Positions 9,509-14,870 of a stretch of 14,870 bases of DNA are shown here, one piece after another. The DNA is taken from NCBI RefSeq assembly GCF_000002865.3, contig NW_001865061.1, positions 289,386 through 304,255 on the forward strand. The letters run 5' to 3'. Every line of letters starts with the position of its first letter. Position 1 is the stretch's first letter. The notes below the pieces were generated by a model. It worked only from the letters and a program-made list of their open reading frames with translations, was not told the DNA's origin and did no database searches. The stretch comes from Monosiga brevicollis MX1 (taxonomy: Eukaryota > Opisthokonta > Choanoflagellata > Craspedida > Salpingoecidae). Both the position numbers and the translations under genes were made by a program.

Positions 9509-12500
9509 ATGGGAGGCTGCTGCAAAGACACGACGGGCTGTGGGCCGTTGTTGGCGGGGGTGGTGCTGGTGCTGGTGGCCATGATGTCAGTGGCCCAGGG
9601 TGAGATCTTTGGCGGATAGCGTCACTTGTTCATTTGAGGGTACTGGTGCTCAAGAATAGCGCTCACAGGCTGCTCATCCAATCCTGCAGGCCATGCGAAT
9701 CTGCACGCCGGTTCCCGCCCAAACGTACGACACCGCCCTCCTCTGATCTCTGGCTGCCTGATTGATACCTTGCTCTCTCCGAGGAAGCCACACTTTCTGG
9801 TCCATCTCATCCCATCCCCTCCACCCCCTTTCCTTCCTTTTTTTTCCTTGTTGGCTTGATCCTGTTGATGGGTTTTGCGCCCTCTCCCGCACTACACTAC
9901 CGTCGGCTTTTCCTTAGATTCTCATTCTCTTTGCCGATGAGTAAGCTGTGCATCGCTCATGATTGCATCCCTCGGAACATTGCCTTGCTGACCTTGGGTT
10001 GGCCTCTTGTCGGCGCCATGCTCGTGCAATCTTCAAACTAGTCTGGGTTATGGCGATCTCTCCGCCTACGGCCACCCAACTATCCGCACGCCCAACCTTG
10101 ACCAGCTCGCAGCCAGTGGGATCCGATTCACACAATGGTATTCTGGTCAGTATCCCTCCTTCGTTGCAGTTGACGCCCCCGGCATACACTTGTGGTTCTA
10201 CTTGGCTCATCACGCTTTCGCAATTCGCCCTGGTGTGTCACCTTGCAGCCTTTCACGTTTGTAGTCCCTCTCGGGCTGGTGAGCTTCGTCGCTCGGGCTT
10301 TGGTGTTGACATCCGAGAGTCGGAAGGCCCGTGATCTCGTAGCCCATTTTGCATCCTGGGAGACGCTGATACCTATGCCTCTCAAAATGTTGTAGCCATG
10401 ATGACGGGACGGTTGCCCGTGCGCAGCGGCACGGCTGGTGATAAGTGGACCGGGGGCGTCTTCTCCTCGACTGCCGTAGGCGGCTTGCCCCTGAATGAAA
10501 CCACCATGGCTGAAGCTTTACACGATGCAGGTTACGCTACAGGGGCCTGTGGAAAGTGGCACCTTGTGCGTCTCGTCTGAAGCCGCTATTTGCACCGTTG
10601 TTGCACCAGATTCATGCAACGCCCCGCGTTTTCCTTGAATGTGAACCATCACACCGTGGTGTTGCGTGCTTCTCGCCGAAATAGGGCGTTCGTCCGGAAT
10701 TTTTGCCGACCAACCGTGGCTTTGACAGCTACTATGTGCGTTTCCTCCGCCCATCTTGCAACGCAACACGCTTACACCCGATACCGAATGCAGCTCACAG
10801 CCAAATAAACGAATTAGGGCGTACCGTACAGCGTGGACATGGGCGACAGCGCCTGGGAGCAGAACAATCAACCAGATCTACCCGTGCTCAACAACACTCA
10901 AGTTGTGGAACAACCTGCCAATCTCAACACACTCAGCCAGCGCTACGGTGATCACGTCGAAAGCTTCATCAAAACTCAAGGCACCGACGAGAAGCCTTGG
11001 TTTTTCTACATGTCCTTTAATCACGTGCATGTGCCAGACTATGTCAGCTTGAACCTCTGCAACACTAGCAAACGTGGGCGATTTGGTGACGCTTTGCAAG
11101 AGCTGGATGCTCTTGCTGGTCGCATCCTGCAGGCCCTTGATGATTCTCAACAACGTGAAAACACCATCATTTTCTTCACCTCGGACAATGGCCCCTGGCT
11201 TATCAAGCTTCTTGCCGTGTGTACATGCCAGCCCTGCGACAATACTTTGACAGCTACAACCCATGTCTATTATTTTCAACTATCTGTGGAATGTTTGTTC
11301 CCCTTGATGCCAAGTCAAACTTGTTCATGCTTTCTCTAATACGTAGGGAGGTTCTGCTGGCCTGCTCAACGACGGTGAGCAGCTGTCTAAGTGTCCCGTT
11401 CATGCGCGTCGCTTGCCTCGTTGAACAAAAATTTGCATGAGACTTCGTGCTAAACGACACTCTCACGCCCAACATACTTGATAACTTAGGCAAGGAAACA
11501 ACATGGGAGGGTGGTGTGGTAAGTTATTTGCGCACTCGATAGGCCAACGAGGACAATGGATCATCTGATCTGGGATGTTTGGTAGCTTGAGAGCCGACCG
11601 TTCAGTCGTTGAATTCCCGGTTATCCTTCTCTCCATACCTTCCCTCTCCGCCTGCTGGCTTGTAGCGCGTGCCTGGCTTTGTATCATGGAAAGGCAAGAT
11701 CAGTCCCGGTCAAGTCAGCTCGGAAGTTGTCACGACATACGACATCTTTCCGACTGCCCTGGCCTTGGCCGGAGCTGCACTTCCCAAAGACCGGGTGATT
11801 GACGGGCGTGACATGGCACCTGTTCTGTTCAATCAGAGCGCCTCCCAGCACGACTGTATTTTCATTTACAAGGGCACCCCTGGTGCGCAATGCCCAAAAT
11901 CGCAGCCGAATTGCCCAGGCCTGTGGGCCGTGCGCTGTGGGCCTTACAAAGCTCACTATGTTACCTCTCATTGGTACACCAACGCTAACAACGGTACCTT
12001 TCACGACCCTCCCCTCATGTTCCACGTGGAGAATGATCCTTCGGAAGCTCAACCGGTGAGTTCCATGTCCAGTGGTTGCCGTTCCTGATGAAAGCAAATA
12101 TTTGACGCTAATTGCATGCTCGCGTTTCTGCCAGATGGATACATCAACACAAGAGTACAAAACAGCTTTGGCTGCCATTACCAGTGCCAAATTGGCCCAT
12201 GAAAACTCTCTTGAAACAGTCCCTAATCAAATCGTAAGTGGTGGGATAATGCATTTTTCTAATCATTCGGCAGCATCTCAACTCTGCGCACGCTCGTGTT
12301 CTACCATGTCAGCAGCATGCCCATCCTCATGCTGTTCCGTGATGTCTCAATTAACATGCCCCTTTTCAACATCTTTTATCAACATTGTAGGGCATGGGTT
12401 CACGCCCAGAGTTCGCCATTTGCGGTTGCCCGTCATCTCAAAAGCAATATCCTCAATATCCCAACTGCACCTGCAACCCAGATAACTTTGATGTTGAAGT

Positions 12501-12621
12501 GTCAAAGTCGAGAAGACGGCGCCAGTTTGGACATTTTGTGGTCATTTTGATCTCAAGTGGGGCACGCCAGTGGGGCATGGCCCGTTACCCGACCTGTCAT
12601 AATTCAGCTTTGTTTTGTTAA
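9509..12621 (+). CDS. Secreted/lysosomal arylsulfatase (type I sulfatase, arylsulfatase A-like)
   Basis: Type I sulfatases hydrolyse sulfate esters using a formylglycine made from an active-site Cys by formylglycine-generating enzyme. Exons: 9509-9599, 9690-9724, 9918-9940, 10042-10145, 10249-10278, 10396-10565, 10685-10735, 10818-11216, 11347-11374, 11490-11518, 11666-12055, 12135-12233, 12391-12621. All phases match, giving 559 aa. Residues 1-30 form a signal peptide with a hydrophobic core ([13 protein letters not shown]). Then come NILILFADDLGYGD with metal-binding Asp49 and Asp50; VCSPSRA with the formylglycine Cys at residue 89; [62 protein letters not shown]; and a Cys-rich end ([16 protein letters not shown]) like that of arylsulfatase A. 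All catalytic positions are present, so it should be active. The natural substrate cannot be told from sequence. Confidence 0.96.
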
Positions 12622-12814
12622 CAACATGCAGGCAGTCCGCATGAGAGGTTTTACCCGAATGGGAAAAAAAAAAAAGAAAGAAAACAAAATAGCTTTGCGA
12701 CGCTCCAGGACGGCACGTTTTGGACGCTAACAGTGAGATCACAGCAGCTATGGGAGTTTCAGTGGAAAGACCCATAGTGATCGACACTGAGTGTGCGAAA
12801 GCAGTGGAATTGCT

Positions 12815-12904
12815 CAAATGCGTGGAAGCACGGATTTGACGCTAACACCCAGCTGTACAAAGAGACTCGTTTTCAGTGCTCAAATTCGTGGAAGCACGGA
12901 TTTG
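12815..12904. repeat. Two copies of a 24-nt hairpin repeat, 66 nt apart
   Basis: Copy B (12881-12904) has arms CAAATTCGTG and CACGGATTTG around a GAAG loop, giving a 10-bp stem with one G-U pair. Copy A (12815-12838) differs in the stem at one base (T to G), which makes a single internal mismatch. Similarity extends a few bases beyond the arms (TGCT before, A-G/T-GC after). The element lies downstream of the sulfatase stop codon. Confidence 0.8.
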
Positions 12905-13124
12905 ATGCGAGACTTTCGGCGGGAACAGCGAAGGCTTTGATGGTGTCTTGAGGTCAATTGAACTGGCTGCGATCGCAGTGACCAGATCAGGTGCACCGTT
13001 AGAATAGCTGCAGGGTCGCTCACAACAAGAAGCGACAATGGTTGTGTCACAAGCACACATACAAGGCAGTCTGCAAAGGCATTGCGAGATATGCCATCGT
13101 GGGAAGGCACGCCTCAGTCTGGGC

Positions 13125-13171
13125 CTGTGTCTGTGTGTGTGTCAATGTCTATGTCTGTGTCTGTGTCTGTA
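13125..13171. repeat. TGTCTG/GT-rich simple repeat
   Basis: A degenerate array of TGTCTG, TGTG and TGTCTA units in the convergent intergenic region. No coding frame or other feature is associated with it. Confidence 0.8.
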
Positions 13172-13530
13172 TGATCGTCAGTGAGTGAAGTTGTGCCAAC
13201 GATGGAGTGCTCAAGCGACGAGACTCAGAGTGGGTGATGCTGAGTGCGTGCGATGGCAGTGGATGTGTGAAAATCCATGTGCATGGCTTCACACGCATAC
13301 CCCGGTTTCACACACCACCCATGCACGTATAAGAATAATAAATTAGGTGTTTGAACCTCAGAGCCGAAAGCAAAGCTGTGCAACCCCGACATCAAAATCA
13401 CGACGGCACGCAAAACAACACAAGAGAACAAGACATTTTCATCGGCTCCTATCATGCCGAGGAGTACAAGCGCGAAGAATCACGCACATAGAAACAAAAA
13501 TGAGCCTGGGGCAGGTACCCCCGGGGGGGG

Positions 13531-13579
13531 AAAAAAAAAGCTTTTTTTTTGGGGCGGCGAGAGCCGCTCCAAAAAGAAG
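13531..13579. repeat. A9-GC-T9 palindrome overlapping a 17-bp hairpin with GAGA tetraloop
   Basis: Positions 13531-13550 are a perfect 20-bp palindrome of nine A, GC and nine T. The nine T (13542-13550) and the following GGGGCGGC (13551-13558) can instead pair with GCCGCTCC (13563-13570) and AAAAAGAAG (13571-13579). That closes a GAGA loop (13559-13562) with 17 pairs, of which three are G-U. Just upstream are five C followed by eight G. It lies about 80 bp past the stop codon of the minus-strand gene, so it may sit in that gene's 3' untranslated region. Function unknown. Confidence 0.75.
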
Positions 13580-13590
13580 CTTAAATCAAT

Positions 13591-13612
13591 GAAAATCAGG
13601 AGAAAATCAGGA
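13591..13612. repeat. Tandem duplication of an 11-bp unit
   Basis: Two perfect adjacent copies of GAAAATCAGGA. They lie between the hairpin at 13550 and the stop codon of the minus-strand gene. No function is evident. Confidence 0.9.
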
Positions 13613-13660
13613 TAAAACAAACAAAAGAATCATAGTTCGTGCAGATTTCTGCCTCGATCG

Positions 13661-14517
13661 TTACAAATTGGAATTGCTTTGATGAAGTTGAGAAATGGCG
13701 GCAGATGCGGCAGATGCGGCAGAGGCAACAGAGGCAGCAGAGGCAGCAGAGGCAGCAGAGGCAGACACAGCAGACGCGGCTGCCAGTTTCCCTCGAGGTT
13801 TTTGCTTAACAGGACACCAATTGCGCTTGTGGTTGATGGCAGGGCCACGGCAAACCGAGCAAATGTGAGGGGTTCGTTTGGCACTCTGGAATGGAGCACA
13901 CAGCAACCGACAGCGAGTGAGTCCACATGGCGAGAAGTTCTCATGTCATGAGCATGCGGTGGAATTCGACGTACACGTGTGAAGCTACGGCTTCTGCCTG
14001 CATTGCTTATAGCCTGCTGAGCCTGCTGTGCCGACTGCGCCAGTTGCGCAGTGTACTGGAGTTGAGCAGCCCAGGTCATGTATTGTGCCAGGAGGTGTGC
14101 ATTGTACTGGTCAGCCTGCGGGGCAATAAGCTGGGCCAAGTGCTGCGCAGCTGCAAGTTCAGCTCCAGGTGATGCGCCGACCCCGGCGCCTGATGTCAAG
14201 CCACCTGATGCGGAGGTGCTCGACGGGCCAAAAGCCGTTTCAGCGCTCTCGGCAGCTGGAACCGAGGAGGCTGTCGCTGACGGTGCTGAGACCACTGGTG
14301 TTGCTGACACTGCTGTCCCCGTCGTGCCATCCACACCCGAGACAACCTGAGCGATGGTTGTCTTTTGAATGTGCAGCTGCCGATTGGCACGACATGCCTC
14401 CGCGTGCGAGACCGGCGTACGTGGCACGGGCATGGGTTGCTGCGGCGACTCGCCATTGCGTCGCAATCTTGCATCAGCAATCCTGGAACAAGTGTCCTGG
14501 AATTGCTGCATTGCCAT
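13661..14517 (-). CDS. Unrecognised Ala/Gln/Ser-rich protein with a C2HC zinc-finger-like motif
   Basis: I do not recognise this gene. Two exons, 14517-13975 and 13885-13661, join in phase 0 across a 89-nt intron (donor CGT|GTACGT, acceptor ATTCCAG|AGT) to give 255 aa. The first exon starts MAMQQFQDTCSRIADARLRR, likely helical, passes through a Ser/Thr/Ala/Gly-rich low-complexity region, then an Ala/Gln/Leu-rich helical stretch (AQLAQSAQQAQQ). The second exon carries HICSVCRGPAINHKRNWC, spaced C-x2-C-x6-H-x4-C, which suggests a small zinc-binding knuckle. It ends in an Ala-Ser repeat encoded by a 9-bp tandem DNA repeat. The frame is open upstream of 14517, without another ATG in this exon, so an extra 5' exon is possible. 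A nucleic-acid-binding role is only a guess from the zinc motif. Confidence 0.6.
13701..13784. repeat. Coding tandem repeat, 9-bp unit GCAGAGGCA
   Basis: About nine imperfect units, most of them CAGAGGCAG or CAGATGCGG. On the minus strand they encode an Ala-Ala-Ser pattern near the C-terminus of the C2HC-motif protein. In-frame expansion or contraction would change only the length of the tail. Confidence 0.85.
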
Positions 14518-14588
14518 CTCATACTCCTGTTGATCTATGCCCAAATTTACGTCCTTGACTTGATCTATTGCAAAGTAATGTCTTGACC
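14518..14588. promoter_or_regulatory. Short divergent spacer between two C2HC-motif genes
   Basis: Only 71 bp lie between the proposed start codons of the leftward gene (14517) and the rightward gene (14589). If both starts are right, their promoters and 5' untranslated regions must overlap each other's genes. If not, one or both genes have further 5' exons or different starts. I see no distinctive motif here. Confidence 0.4.
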
Positions 14589-14819
14589 ATGCGGGGTCGA
14601 GACAAGTTGCGTCGCTTGAGCGACACGACCTTTGCCATTGCGGTTGTGTCCATGATGGGTTTTGGCCTCCATGAACTCATCAACGTCAAGCCGACGGACA
14701 AGTGCCCGCTTTGCAGCAGCAAGACACCTCAGCCGCGACTAACCCGCGAGCACCTGCTGACCTGCCGTCCCATCAAGCGACACAACGCCCTTCGCGACGA
14801 GATGGGGCCGCCTGCTCAG
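14589..14819 (+). CDS. First visible exon of an unrecognised protein with a C2HC motif, partial
   Basis: A 77-codon open frame starts at ATG 14589 and ends in phase 0 at a CAG|GTACGC donor (14820), so the gene continues beyond the window. The product begins MRGRDKLRRLSDTTFAI, contains a hydrophobic stretch, then CPLC and REHLLTCRPIKRH. That gives C39, C42, H55 and C59, a C-x2-C-x12-H-x3-C arrangement. The C-P-L-C plus R-E-H-L-L-x-C pattern resembles the zinc-binding segment found after the reverse transcriptase in some non-LTR retrotransposon proteins. No reverse transcriptase sequence lies upstream, so this is either an isolated relic, a domesticated domain or coincidence. The frame is open for six codons and more before the ATG, so the true start is uncertain. 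Confidence 0.5.
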
Positions 14820-14870
14820 GTACGCCACCCTCTCCCATGTCTGGGTGGAAAAGTCTGGCTACAACGCCAA
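14820..14870 (+). other. Start of an intron running off the right edge
   Basis: Begins with GTACGC right after the 14819 exon end, the same donor class seen elsewhere in the window. No acceptor is visible before the edge. Confidence 0.45.

Larger units (their letters stand above)
12622..13660. other. Convergent intergenic region between sulfatase and C2HC-motif gene
   Basis: About 1.04 kb with no convincing reading frame. It should contain the 3' ends of both neighbours. It holds an A-rich tract near 12665, a GACGCTAACA decamer occurring twice (12723 and 12838), two copies of a conserved hairpin, a 12-bp perfect palindrome CTGCGATCGCAG at 12967-12978, a TGTCTG-type repeat, an AATAAA on the plus strand at 13337-13342 and a long hairpin near 13550. 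I found no tRNA, and no snRNA or rRNA that I recognise. Confidence 0.6.

Noticed and set aside
9060-9605. Long open frames made of Leu-Ser or Arg-Glu repeats across the CT tracts
   Set aside because: They are translations of CT/GA microsatellites in every frame. The only supported coding DNA here begins at the sulfatase ATG at 9509.
13505-13545. Cloning-vector polylinker (GGTACC-like, CCCGGG and AAGCTT sites close together)
   Set aside because: Spacing and order do not match a polylinker I know, and unique genomic sequence continues on both sides. Homopolymer-driven site creation is simpler.
12622-13660. tRNA or spliceosomal snRNA gene in the long intergenic region
   Set aside because: I found no T-arm GTTCRA with matching acceptor stem and no recognisable snRNA core sequence; only repeats and hairpins are visible.
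13630-13970. Continuation of the first exon frame of the minus-strand gene straight through to 13630 (a 304-residue reading)
   Set aside because: The continuation gives a Leu-Pro tail without character, whereas splicing at GTACGT to the 13885 exon restores a clear C-x2-C/H/C motif in phase.
1-14870. CRISPR array, bacterial defence operon or prophage
   Set aside because: There are no regularly spaced direct repeats with unique spacers, no contiguous operon and no phage-type genes. The pervasive introns show eukaryotic DNA.

Overview
The window is eukaryotic nuclear DNA from an intron-rich, gene-dense protist. Every gene I can read is broken into short exons (about 23 to 400 nt) separated by GT-AG introns. 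Reading frames rejoin exactly at almost all junctions, there are no bacterial operons or ribosome binding sites, and the intergenic stretches are short and rich in simple repeats. Gene content (a calpain, the Pol II import factor Iwr1, a DsbA/FrnE-fold protein, an arylsulfatase) and compact introns fit a choanoflagellate or a similar unicellular relative of animals. That assignment is inference; no rRNA or other marker is present.

Six genes alternate strictly in strand, forming three head-to-head pairs. (1) Minus strand, 31 to about 4415: a calpain-family cysteine protease. Its catalytic Cys, His and Asn blocks are all recognisable. It has an unusual N-terminal extension with two beta-rich modules, and its C-terminal end runs off the left edge. 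(2) Plus strand, 4986-7219: Iwr1/SLC7A6OS, nine exons, 384 aa. (3) Minus strand, 9029-7523: a FrnE-like DsbA-fold protein with a CPWC motif, seven exons, about 233 aa. (4) Plus strand, 9509-12621: a secreted or lysosomal type I arylsulfatase, thirteen exons, 559 aa, with the CSPSR formylglycine signature. (5) Minus strand, 14517-13661: an Ala/Gln/Ser-rich protein with a C2HC zinc-finger-like motif, two exons, unrecognised. (6) Plus strand, from 14589: the first visible exon of another unrecognised protein with a C2HC motif, cut by the right edge.

The divergent intergenic regions hold an AT-rich segment with ACATGT repeats (genes 1/2), a long interrupted and then perfect CT tract (genes 3/4), and only about 71 bp (genes 5/6). 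The 1.04 kb region between the convergent genes 4 and 5 holds two copies of a conserved hairpin 66 nt apart and a separate 17-bp hairpin with a GAGA tetraloop.

The genes do not form an evident pathway; the neighbourhood looks like ordinary housekeeping and hydrolase genes. The points most worth a second look are the calpain architecture, a probable GC-AG intron, a frame break in the calpain N-terminal part, a recurrent GTRCG donor class, and the unexplained hairpins. I found no clear evidence of a novel multi-gene system.
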